The notes: generated by a model not told the origin, from the sequence alone. Numbered from the stretch's first letter, positions 33,202-40,315 are shown. The stretch: DNA of 45,745 nt from Oscillospiraceae bacterium (GCA_017398105.1 JAFQHF010000179.1:1-45745), one strand, 5' to 3'. Translations and numbers: made by a program.

Positions 33202-33855
33202 ATGCAAAGCAAAACCAAACGATTAACTGAAAGCGCCATGCTTATGGCTGTCGCCGTGGTTCTGGAAGTGGTGGGCCGCACCATCATCCCGCCCATGCCC
33301 TTCGGCGGTCAGCTGACATTGGTGTCCATGCTGCCCATTGTGCTGATCTCCTACCGCCACGGCGTAAAATGGGGCCTGACCGCAGGTTTCGCCTACTCTC
33401 TGGTACAGATGGCCCTGGGCGGCAATACCGTGGCCGCGGCCTTCCAGCCCGGTTACTTTGGGGACGGCACCATGATCGGCAACGCCATCCTCATGTGCCT
33501 GTTTGACTATGTGCTGGCCTACACCCTGCTGGGTCTGGGCGGCTGCTTCCGGGAAACTATCAAAAACCGGGGCATTTCCCTGATGTGCGGCGCATTGGTT
33601 GCCATGGCAGGTCGGTACCTGGCCCACATCTTCTCCGGCTATATTCTGTTCGCCGGGTGGGCAGAATGGTTCTTCACTCAGGAAGGGTTCCCCGCCTGGG
33701 GTGCGGAGCTGGTAAGCAGCCTTGATCCCAATCTGCTGGGCTGGCTGTATTCCATCGTTTACAACGGCATGTACATGGTTCCGGAAATGATCCTCACCGC
33801 CGCAGCCGCCCTGCTGGTGGCACGAATTCCGGGAATTGCCGTAAAGGCAATGTAA
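33202..33855 (+). CDS. thiT: energy-coupled thiamine transporter ThiT (ECF S component)
   Basis: Membrane substrate-binding subunit of an ECF importer, 217 residues and six hydrophobic helices. Family features are the AAMLMAVAVVL-like start, the GGQLTLVSMLPIVLISYRHG loop and FAGWAEWFFTQEGFPAW with aromatic thiamine-binding residues. The ATG at 33202 follows GGGAGGA. Control by the TPP riboswitch fixes the substrate as thiamine. The ECF energising module is not in this window. Confidence 0.95.
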   Translation: MQSKTKRLTESAMLMAVAVVLEVVGRTIIPPMPFGGQLTLVSMLPIVLISYRHGVKWGLTAGFAYSLVQMALGGNTVAAAFQPGYFGDGTMIGNAILMCLFDYVLAYTLLGLGGCFRETIKNRGISLMCGALVAMAGRYLAHIFSGYILFAGWAEWFFTQEGFPAWGAELVSSLDPNLLGWLYSIVYNGMYMVPEMILTAAAALLVARIPGIAVKAM

Positions 33856-33868
33856 TCGCATCTTTTCG

Positions 33869-34186
33869 TAGGGGAGGATTTTCAATCCTCCCCTTAGACT
33901 GTCAAAATAGGCTTCGCAGAATTTGCCGCCAAAACGGCAAACCCATCTGAATCATTTTTGGCCGCGGCGTGTACGTGGACAAAAATACATCTCAGACTGC
34001 AAATGTGCGAGTTGTGCGCCAGAGGCGCACAAGGAGTGCGCGCAGCAGGCTGCAAAAAGCTGGCGGAAAAGCCCGAAGGGATTTTTCGACAAGCTGAGGG
34101 GAGGATTTTCAATCCTCCCTTATTTGTTATCCAAACGGGGGTATTTCCGTTATTGCAAGGGCAGATTGAAAATCCGCCCCTGCAGA
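33869..34186. repeat. family A repeat A12 interrupted by family D
   Basis: Left end GTAGGGGAGGATTTTCAATC (from 33869); right end near 34160-34186 with GATTGAAAATCCGCCCCTGC. Family D copy 2 sits inside, flanked by two copies of the left arm (33871-33897 and 34098-34122). This fills the 402-nt gap between thiT and the zinc-ribbon gene. Confidence 0.75.
33911..34096 (+). repeat. family D structured element, copy 2 (candidate RNA)
   Basis: About 186 nt from GCTTCGCAGAATTT to TTTTTCGACAAGCT. Hairpins match copy 1 in position but not sequence: H1 TTTGCCG/CGGCAAA (33922-33941), H2 ATTTTTG...CAAAAAT with the same loop GCGTGTA (33954-33986), H3 TTGTGCGCC/GGCGCACAA (34012-34032), H4 AAAAGCCC/GGGATTTT (34067-34085). 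It lies downstream of thiT in sense orientation. Function unknown. Confidence 0.75.
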
Positions 34187-34204
34187 TGGATTTGGGATTT
34201 TTTC

Positions 34205-34233
34205 TTGTGATTTTCTCCGCTTTCTGCTATACT
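34205..34233 (+). promoter_or_regulatory. promoter of the zinc-ribbon/YegP-like pair
   Basis: -35 TTGTGA (34205-34210), 17-bp spacer, -10 TATACT (34228-34233). Confidence 0.7.
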
Positions 34234-34257
34234 GGAAACAGAAAAGGAGGGGATGTT

Positions 34258-34947
34258 ATGGCACGCAATATCTGTCCCAGCTGCGGCAATCCGTATAACG
34301 GCAAAAAATGCCGGAACTGTCTGTACGAAGCCTTCCCGGAGACAACTGTCCGGAAGCCTGCTGTCAAAACGGGCACACCGCCGGTCGCAGACCCGCCCGC
34401 CCGGCAGAAGCAGGCCCGCCAAAAAACGCCCCGCCGTAATCCCCTGTCCCGGTTCGTACTTCTGCTGACCCTGATCTATGCCGTTATGCCCATGCTGCGC
34501 AACTGGGGACTGGATTTAAAAGAAAAAGAACGGGAAAGTAGTGTCCGCCTCATAGCCGTCCAGCCGGAGCCGGTGCTGTCTGCGGAGGATATGGTCATCC
34601 TGCATGAATCGACCGACATTACGATTTTCACCAGCCAGGAAGATCTGGTGGACTTTTCCGACGGATTCTGCCTGTATGTGCAAAACGACAGTTCCTTAAA
34701 TGTCACCGTCTCCGCGGGAGACATTGCAATCGACGGTGTTCCCATGCCCCATTCCCGTCTGGTGTGCCGGGCCGGGGCCAACGCCATCGGCAAGGGCTGG
34801 CTGGAGCTGGATGCGCAGGATCTGAAAAATGCCGGCACGCCGAAATACCGGACGCTTTCTCTGGATCTGGCAGTACTGCAGAACAGCAGGCTCCTGTTCG
34901 AAACCGGTGAGATCCTGATCACCTCCGGGGTGGATGCCTATGAGTAA
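34258..34947 (+). CDS. zinc-ribbon, single-pass membrane protein of unknown function
   Basis: 229 residues, ATG 34258 behind AAAGGAGGGG. An N-terminal zinc ribbon CPSCGNPYNGKKCRNC (6-21), a basic Pro-rich linker, one membrane helix (~65-83, RFVLLLTLIYAVMPMLRNWG) and a ~140-residue beta-type C-terminal domain outside the membrane. No named family is recognised. It overlaps the YegP-like gene by eight nt. Similar in plan to zinc-ribbon proteins thought to sense or anchor at the envelope, but this is inference. Confidence 0.75.
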   Translation: MARNICPSCGNPYNGKKCRNCLYEAFPETTVRKPAVKTGTPPVADPPARQKQARQKTPRRNPLSRFVLLLTLIYAVMPMLRNWGLDLKEKERESSVRLIAVQPEPVLSAEDMVILHESTDITIFTSQEDLVDFSDGFCLYVQNDSSLNVTVSAGDIAIDGVPMPHSRLVCRAGANAIGKGWLELDAQDLKNAGTPKYRTLSLDLAVLQNSRLLFETGEILITSGVDAYE

Positions 34948-35311
34948 ATTCATTATCCGTGCCGTCAATTCCGGAGTAAAATTTGACCTGTTTGCCGCCA
35001 ACGGCAAGTCCATCCTCACCTCTGAGGTCTATACTACCGAGGCCGCCTGCCGCAAGGGCATCGCCAGCGTTATGAAAAACGCGGAAAAGGCCAAGCTGGA
35101 GGATCAGACGGAAGAAAACTTCAAGCCCCTGACCAACCCCAAATTCGAGCTGTATCAGGACAAGGCAGGAGCCTACCGGTTCCGGCTGAAGGCCCGAAAC
35201 GGAGAGATCATCGCCGTGTCCGAAAGCTATACCGCCTGGGCCGGCTGCCGCAACGGCATTGAAAGCGTCAAAAAGAACGCCCCCGGTGCGGATATTTTGA
35301 TGGAAGTATAA
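34940..35311 (+). CDS. YegP/DUF1508-like two-repeat protein
   Basis: A 123-residue protein made of two YegP-type repeats: VKFDLFAANGKSILTSEVYTTEAACRKGIASVMKNA (~10-45) and YRFRLKARNGEIIAVSESYTAWAGCRNGIESVKKNAP (~77-113). The family folds as a small beta-hairpin/helix dimer of unknown function. The start ATG overlaps the stop region of the preceding gene, so translation is coupled. Confidence 0.9.
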   Translation: MSKFIIRAVNSGVKFDLFAANGKSILTSEVYTTEAACRKGIASVMKNAEKAKLEDQTEENFKPLTNPKFELYQDKAGAYRFRLKARNGEIIAVSESYTAWAGCRNGIESVKKNAPGADILMEV

Positions 35312-35323
35312 AAGGCTATATAC

Positions 35324-35423
35324 GTAGGGGCGGATTTCCAATCCGCCCTCAACGTTATCTGCCCTGGGAGGTTTGTTTTCTGCAACATGCAGCATTCAGG
35401 GCGGATTAAAAATCCGCCCCTAC
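35324..35423. repeat. family A repeat A13
   Basis: Left arm GGCGGATTTCCAATCCGCC, right arm GGCGGATTAAAAATCCGCC; ends GTAGGGG/CCCCTAC. Confidence 0.85.
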
Positions 35424-35452
35424 AAAACACAACGGTTTTTCCGACAACAAAA

Positions 35453-35481
35453 ATGCAGACCGTTTCCGGTCTGCATTTTAT
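35453..35481. terminator. bidirectional terminator
   Basis: Stem ATGCAGACCG paired with CGGTCTGCAT (35453-35476). It is followed by TTTTATT on plus and by TTTTTG on minus, between the convergent YegP-like and zinc-ribbon membrane genes. Confidence 0.85.
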
Positions 35482-35487
35482 TCTGTA

Positions 35488-35901
35488 TCAGGTTTTCTTC
35501 ACGAATTTTTCCCGGCAGCGGGGGCAGGTGATGGAGATCTTTCCTTTCCCCCGGGGGACGCGCACCATCTGGCGACACTTGGGGCAGTCGAAATACCGGT
35601 GCTCCCGATCCTTCAGCCGGTCAAAAACCTGCATGAATTTCCGGTTTTCCTGATAGCGCTTGTAGGTATTCCGGGAGAGGCTGCGGAAAATCGCCCAGAA
35701 CATCATGCCGTAGCTGATGAGAAACAGGATCAGATTCACCGGAGAGATCCGGATCAGCGTAGACAGCAGGCTTGCCGCCAGGCCCACGCACAAGATCACC
35801 ATATTCAGCCGGTCCGTTCCGTAACGGCCCATCATGAAGTTTCGAAGGCCTGCCGACAGCTTTGCACTGAAGTGCCGGAACCAGCCGCTGAATCCATTCA
35901 T
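35488..35901 (-). CDS. two-helix membrane protein with C-terminal zinc ribbon
   Basis: 137 residues from ATG 35901 (AAGGTGAT lies eight nt upstream; an ATG six bases earlier is too close to it). Two membrane helices (~33-51 and 55-73), a basic stretch, then a zinc ribbon CPKC (106-109) and CPRC (126-129). No named family recognised. Own promoter; monocistronic. Confidence 0.8.
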   Translation of the reverse strand: MNGFSGWFRHFSAKLSAGLRNFMMGRYGTDRLNMVILCVGLAASLLSTLIRISPVNLILFLISYGMMFWAIFRSLSRNTYKRYQENRKFMQVFDRLKDREHRYFDCPKCRQMVRVPRGKGKISITCPRCREKFVKKT

Positions 35902-35937
35902 AGACATCACCTTTTGCCAAGAGTAAGCATTTTTTAT

Positions 35938-35965
35938 ATTATATTGCAAAACCCGGAGATTGCAA
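35938..35965 (-). promoter_or_regulatory. promoter of the two-helix zinc-ribbon gene
   Basis: Minus-strand -35 TTGCAA (35960-35965), 16-bp spacer, -10 TATAAT (35938-35943). Confidence 0.7.
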
Positions 35966-36022
35966 CATACCCCCACGAAAATTAACGGATTGTTTAAGAA
36001 TTCCTTAAGCAATATTATCCTC

Positions 36023-36051
36023 TTGGCGAATCACAAAAAATATGATATACT
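36023..36051 (+). promoter_or_regulatory. promoter of the GH25 lysozyme gene
   Basis: -35 TTGGCG (36023-36028), 17-bp spacer, -10 TATACT (36046-36051). Confidence 0.7.
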
Positions 36052-36084
36052 GAGTCGAAAGTATGCACAAAAGGAGGGAATGCC

Positions 36085-37230
36085 GTGGGAATTATGGACC
36101 TGCTGGAAACCTTAAGCGGGCCGGAATACGATGAACCCGCCCCCCTGCCGGCAGAAGCCGCGCCGGAACTGACCGAACAGCCCCCGGAGGAAACCGCCCC
36201 GGAAATCCCGGAAGCGGCACCTGCCGAAATACCGGAAGTGATCCCGGAGGATACGCCGCAGCAGCCCCCGGAGCCGGAAGCCGTTCCTGCCCTGCCGGAG
36301 GACGGCTATGCAGACATGGCCTCCCTGCCGAAGAAAAAGAAGCGGAAAAACATCCGGGCAGAGATCATCATGGGCATCATCGCGGCCATGTCCGCGCTGC
36401 TGGTGGTTGCCCTGACGGTGCTGTGCTGGCCCTACATGACCGCACAGGAAGACCCGGAGCTGGTGCCCCAGTACCGCCCGGAGGTACAGGCTTCCGTGCC
36501 CCAGGAGACGTATCTGGAGCCTACCGTCTCCGAGACCCAGCCGGTAAAGCCCACCATCCCCCCGGACCCCAATCCCTATGACCGGTTCGATTTCCAGTAT
36601 ACCCGCCACAATTACCTGAAGCTGCAAAATCTGACCAGCTATGCAGGTGTGGACGTTTCCGCCCATCAGGGTGTCATCGACTGGGAGGAAGTGAAAAAAT
36701 CCGGCATCGACTTTGCCATGATCCGTCTGGGCTACCGGGGCTATGAAAGCGGCAAGCTGGTGGAGGACAAGTATGCCATCGACAATCTGGAGGGCGCCCG
36801 GGAGGCCGGTCTTCGGGTCGGCGCCTATTTCTTCAGCCAGGCCCTGAGCATCAAGGAAGTGGATCAGGAGATCGATTTCATGCTGGAGATCCTGGGTGAG
36901 CGGTTCCTGGAGATGCCCATCGTGCTGGACTGGGAGGTTCCCGCCTCCTCCGCCCGGACCCGGAACGTCAGCGGCCAGACCGTGACGGATATGCAGCTGC
37001 ATTTCTGCGGCATTATGAAGGATAAGGGTTACCAGCCCATGATCTACTTCAACTGGCACCAGTCCGAAAATGTTTACGACCTGCACGCATTGGAGGAATA
37101 CCCCTTCTGGCTGGCCCTGTACCAGGACCGGATGACCTACCCCTGGGAGATCGAAATGTGGCAGTGGACCCAGACCGGCCGCGTCCCCGGCATTTCCGGA
37201 AACGTGGATATCAACGTGTATATGCCATAA
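36085..37230 (+). CDS. membrane-anchored GH25 lysozyme-like muramidase
   Basis: 381 residues from GTG 36085 (AAAGGAGGG just upstream; ATG 36094 is an alternative). Order: acidic Pro/Glu-rich cytoplasmic segment (~15-75), basic KKKKRK stop (83-88), one membrane helix (~95-117), Pro-rich spacer, then a GH25 domain from ~185 with AGVDVSAHQGVIDWEEVKKSGIDFAMIRLGYRGY, the VLDWEV acidic motif and the final DINVYMP. It should cut or remodel peptidoglycan while tethered to the membrane. Monocistronic. Confidence 0.93.
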   Translation: MGIMDLLETLSGPEYDEPAPLPAEAAPELTEQPPEETAPEIPEAAPAEIPEVIPEDTPQQPPEPEAVPALPEDGYADMASLPKKKKRKNIRAEIIMGIIAAMSALLVVALTVLCWPYMTAQEDPELVPQYRPEVQASVPQETYLEPTVSETQPVKPTIPPDPNPYDRFDFQYTRHNYLKLQNLTSYAGVDVSAHQGVIDWEEVKKSGIDFAMIRLGYRGYESGKLVEDKYAIDNLEGAREAGLRVGAYFFSQALSIKEVDQEIDFMLEILGERFLEMPIVLDWEVPASSARTRNVSGQTVTDMQLHFCGIMKDKGYQPMIYFNWHQSENVYDLHALEEYPFWLALYQDRMTYPWEIEMWQWTQTGRVPGISGNVDINVYMP

Positions 37231-37231
37231 C

Positions 37232-37262
37232 AAAAAACAGACGGCTATGCCGTCTGTTTTTT
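37232..37262. terminator. bidirectional terminator after the lysozyme gene
   Basis: Stem CAGACGGC/GCCGTCTG (37238-37245 and 37249-37256) with A6 before and T6 after, usable from both strands between convergent genes. Confidence 0.9.
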
Positions 37263-37263
37263 A

Positions 37264-37333
37264 ATGCTGAATGCTAAATGCTGAATGACCGCACCAAACA
37301 TTCTGCATTTTGCATTTAGCATTTAGCATTCAC
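37264..37333. repeat. family C heptad inverted repeat, copy at the lipid kinase 3' end
   Basis: Left arm of AATGCTG/AATGCTA units (37264-37289), right arm of the complementary units (37299-37333). The right arm encodes the last codons and stop of the lipid kinase gene. Confidence 0.8.
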
Positions 37334-38242
37334 TTTTGCGGCCCAGCTCAGGCCTTTGGGGTAGAAGAAGCGGATCTTTTCCTCCGCCACCTTCATTTCC
37401 ACAACTTCCGCTGTGCGCAGCTCGCCGTCCAGGTTGATGGCGGTGGGCTTGTCGCAGATGATCTTGACGGAATCCGTTCTCAGGTGCCGCACCAGATGGG
37501 GAAGCTCCGCATAGCGGCCGTTTTTGTACTTGCCGATGATGCCGGGAACCTGGGCCCGGCTGACCTTCTTCACCAGCAGCACATCCAGCAGCCCGTCGGA
37601 GGGATCTGCCTCCGGCACGGGATTGAAGCCGCCGCCGTAGTAGCGGCCGTTGCAGACACAGACGAAGGTCTGCTCCTCGTCGAACCGCTTGCCGTTAATT
37701 TCAACGATGTAATGCTCCGCAATGCCCTTGACCACATTGACCACGGTGGAGGCCGCATAGGCACGGAAGCCGTGGAGCAGGGGAATCCGCTTATACCGGG
37801 ACACATCGGTGCCGATCCGGGCATCCAGGCCCACGGAACAGATGTTCAGGGCGATGTCCTCATTGCAGCGGATCAGGTCGAAGGTGGCCTCGTCCGCGTC
37901 CATCAGCCGGTGCAGATCGAAGAAAGCCCTGGGATCGTCAAAAAGCTTCACAAAATCATTGCCGCTGCCGCCGGAAAACACGGTGACGGCGGCATTGTCA
38001 TGACCTGCCGCACCGGCCACCACCTCGTTCAGGGTGCCGTCGCCGCCGCAGGCATAGATGCGGATTTCCTCACCGGTTTCAGCCGCCTCCCGGGCAATGC
38101 GGGTAGCCTCGCCGGGAGCTGTGGAGACCCGGATCTCATAGGAAAGCTTTCGCGCCCGGCAGATCTTGTGGATGACTTCGCTGTATTCATCCGTACGGTT
38201 GTAGCTGCCCGCCGCGGGATTGATGATGAATAGATGTTTCAT
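37316..38242 (-). CDS. diacylglycerol/YegS-type lipid kinase
   Basis: A 308-residue DagK/YegS kinase that phosphorylates diacylglycerol or a related lipid. Motifs: FIINPAAGSYN (5-15), CGGDGTLNEVVAGAAG, FSGGSGNDFVK, and the C-terminal INLDGE. The start at 38242 follows ACGGAG; the frame beyond it is repeat DNA. The last residues, Val-Asn-Ala-Lys-Cys-stop, are family C repeat sequence. Monocistronic. Confidence 0.93.
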   Translation of the reverse strand: MKHLFIINPAAGSYNRTDEYSEVIHKICRARKLSYEIRVSTAPGEATRIAREAAETGEEIRIYACGGDGTLNEVVAGAAGHDNAAVTVFSGGSGNDFVKLFDDPRAFFDLHRLMDADEATFDLIRCNEDIALNICSVGLDARIGTDVSRYKRIPLLHGFRAYAASTVVNVVKGIAEHYIVEINGKRFDEEQTFVCVCNGRYYGGGFNPVPEADPSDGLLDVLLVKKVSRAQVPGIIGKYKNGRYAELPHLVRHLRTDSVKIICDKPTAINLDGELRTAEVVEMKVAEEKIRFFYPKGLSWAAKVNAKC

Positions 38243-38277
38243 TGTTTTCTCCGTAAATTCTTTCGCACTATGTACCT

Positions 38278-38603
38278 GTAGGGGGGGATGATTTTTAAGC
38301 CTCCCTTGTGTAAAGGGAGGTGGCTCGCCGCAAGGCGAGACGGAGGGATTGTGCGGTAAATGCTGCGTATTTGCATTGGTTTTCGGCGAAATTGCAACAT
38401 ATTTCTGCGACAATCCCTCAGTCATGCTGTTCGCATGACAGCTCCCTTTACACAAGGGTAAGCGAAGCGCAGTCAGCGGAAGTGAATGACAGCCCGGTGG
38501 GCTGTCAGAGCCGCTGACCGGGCTGCCCGCAGGCAGCCTTAGGCGCTCCCGCGCCAGTGGGTTTATCGACAGTCTGAGGAGAGGATTGAAAATCCTCCCC
38601 TAC
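38278..38603. repeat. family A repeat A14 containing family E copy 2
   Basis: Outer ends GTAGGGG (38278) and CCCCTAC (38603). Inside lies a family E pair with CCCTTGTGTAAAGGGAG arms (38299-38353 and 38407-38458), inner hairpins CTCGCC/GGCGAG and GTCATGC/GCATGAC. Next come more nested hairpins (GTCAGCGG...CCGCTGAC, 38472-38518; GGCTGCC/GGCAGCC, 38521-38538). It makes up almost all of the 370-nt gap; no gene is seen. Confidence 0.75.
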
Positions 38604-38612
38604 GTTATATTT

Positions 38613-39746
38613 TTATTTCTTCTTTCGCTGATTTTCGGTGTACATATAGTAGTCACACTTAATCATGCCGTTGTAGAGCTTGCGCTTTTTGGTGGCCCGC
38701 TGGCCGAAGTAGTGCTCGAATTCCGGCTCGGAGGTGATGATATACTTTTTCCAGTCGTTGGCATACTTCAGGTGACGACCCAGAGCAGCGTACAGCCGCT
38801 GGGCGCTCTGCTGCTCCATCATCCGCTGGCCGTAGGGAGGATTGCAGATGATGACACCGCTTTGGGCAGGCAGATCCATCTTGGTGGCATCGCCGTCCCG
38901 GAAGGAAATGCAGTCGGCAACGCCTGCCTTGCGGGCATTGGCAATGGACAGGGAGATGCACTTGGGGTCATTGTCGGAGCCCAGGATCTGATATTTGCCA
39001 TTGAACTCCTTGTCCTTGGCCTCGGCACGAACATCACCCCAGACCTTGGGGTCCACCCAGGCAAAGGCTTCACCGGCAAACCGGCGGTACATGCCGGGTG
39101 CCTTGTTCCGGGCGATCAGGGCAGCCTCGATGGGGATGGTGCCGGAGCCGCAGAAGGGATCCCAGATGAAATCCCGGCCCCGGTAGCGGGTCAGCTGCAC
39201 CATGGCGGCAGCCAGGGTCTCCCGCAGGGGGGCTTCGTTGGCATTGGCCCGGTAGCCCCGCTTGTGCAGGCCGGGGCCGGAGGTGTCCAGGTACAGCTGG
39301 ACACGGTCATTCATAATGGAAAACTGCAGCTGATACTTGGCACCGGTCTCGGGAAGCCAGGAAACGCCGTACTTTTCGCCCAGACGGCGGGACGCAGCCT
39401 TCTTGATGATGGCCTGGCAGTCGGGAACAGACATCAGCTGGCTGTTCAGGCAGTGGCCCTTGACAGGGAAGCAGCCATCCTTAGGGATGAAATCCTCCAG
39501 ATTGCTGTTGTACACACCCTGGAACAGCTGTTCAAAGGTGGTAGCCTTGAAATCCGCAATGGTCAGCAGCACCCGCTCGCCGGTGCGCAGGCACACATTG
39601 GCCCTGGCCATGGCGCTTTCGTCACCGGAGAACAGGACGCGGCCGTTCTCCACCCGGACGTTCTCAATATTCAGCCGGCGCAGCTCGTCACCGGCAATGC
39701 CCTCCAGGCCAAACAGGCAGGGAACGGATAATTCAAAATTAGACAT
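38613..39746 (-). CDS. rlmL: RlmL/YpsC-type THUMP-domain 23S rRNA methyltransferase
   Basis: Class I RNA N2-guanine methyltransferase, 377 residues from ATG 39746, which has TGGAGG upstream. N-terminal ferredoxin-like region (FELSVPCLFGLEGIAGDELRR), THUMP domain (~40-155), then the SAM domain with DPFCGSGTIPIEAALIARN and the catalytic NPPYGQRM. The reading frame upstream of the start is open and continuous with the DUF559 ORF, so a 539-residue fusion is formally possible. Confidence 0.92.
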   Translation of the reverse strand: MSNFELSVPCLFGLEGIAGDELRRLNIENVRVENGRVLFSGDESAMARANVCLRTGERVLLTIADFKATTFEQLFQGVYNSNLEDFIPKDGCFPVKGHCLNSQLMSVPDCQAIIKKAASRRLGEKYGVSWLPETGAKYQLQFSIMNDRVQLYLDTSGPGLHKRGYRANANEAPLRETLAAAMVQLTRYRGRDFIWDPFCGSGTIPIEAALIARNKAPGMYRRFAGEAFAWVDPKVWGDVRAEAKDKEFNGKYQILGSDNDPKCISLSIANARKAGVADCISFRDGDATKMDLPAQSGVIICNPPYGQRMMEQQSAQRLYAALGRHLKYANDWKKYIITSEPEFEHYFGQRATKKRKLYNGMIKCDYYMYTENQRKKK

Positions 39747-40232
39747 AGGACCTCCATTCTTAAAACCTTCCCCCTGGGGGGAAGGTGCCCCCGCAGGGGG
39801 CGGATGAGGGGAAGATGCCCCCCTATTTTGCATTGCAACAACAGTTCCTCTGCGCCCCATTCCTACAGCAGACGCGCAGGGAGAATACCTTTCCCGAACA
39901 GTCAGATCAATGGCCTGACAGACCCCAGGCAGATTTTGCCTGATATCCCTGTTGGAAAAGCGCAGAACCTTTAGCCCGAGGGATTCCAGATAACAGGTTC
40001 TTTCCGCATCTTTCACGATTCCCTCTGTTTCATAATGCCGGGAACCATCCAGTTCCAGAACCAAGCTGGCTTTGGCGCAGTAAAAATCCACAATATAGGA
40101 ACCAAGGACGCACTGCCTGCGAAACTGAACCGGATATTTTCGCAGAAATTGATACCACAGTGTATTTTCTTCCTGAGTGGCCTGTTTGCGAAGCGCCTGA
40201 GAATATTGTGTGAGTCTTTCGTCTTGTCTCAT
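39747..40232 (-). CDS. DUF559 (Vsr-fold endonuclease-like) ORF without its own stop
   Basis: Starts at ATG 40232 (MRQDERLTQYSQ; no clear ribosome site; ATG 40274 lies in a repeat arm). Residues ~10-115 match DUF559: LRKQATQEENTLWYQFLR, FRRQCVLGSYIVDFYC, LVLELDGSRHYE, and YLESLGLKVLRFSNRDI. This is the very-short-patch-repair-like nuclease fold, with Glu/Asp/His candidates in ELDGSRH. The ~50-residue Pro/Gly-rich tail is encoded by the family E arm, and the frame runs without a stop into rlmL. The gene sits inside a family E inverted pair, suggesting mobile cargo. Confidence 0.75.
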
Positions 40233-40310
40233 AGTGTATTGCAGATTGATGGTGCCGCTCCCCTCATCCGTCACGGCTTCGCCGTGCCACCTTCCCCCGA
40301 GGGGGAAGGT
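39765..40310. repeat. family E inverted pair, copy 3, carrying the DUF559 ORF
   Basis: Left arm 39765-39812 and right arm 40260-40310 are inverted copies: CCTTCCCCC/GGGGGAAGG outer hairpin, variable inner hairpin (GCCCCC/GGGGGC left, CACGGC/GCCGTG right), then the CGGATGAGGGG boundary. The DUF559 gene lies between them. Confidence 0.8.
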
Positions 40311-40315
40311 TTTTC

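Noticed and set aside
37264..37333. Possible CRISPR-like array of short repeats
   Set aside because: Units are 7 nt and tandem, arms are inverted, there are no spacers and no cas genes in the window.
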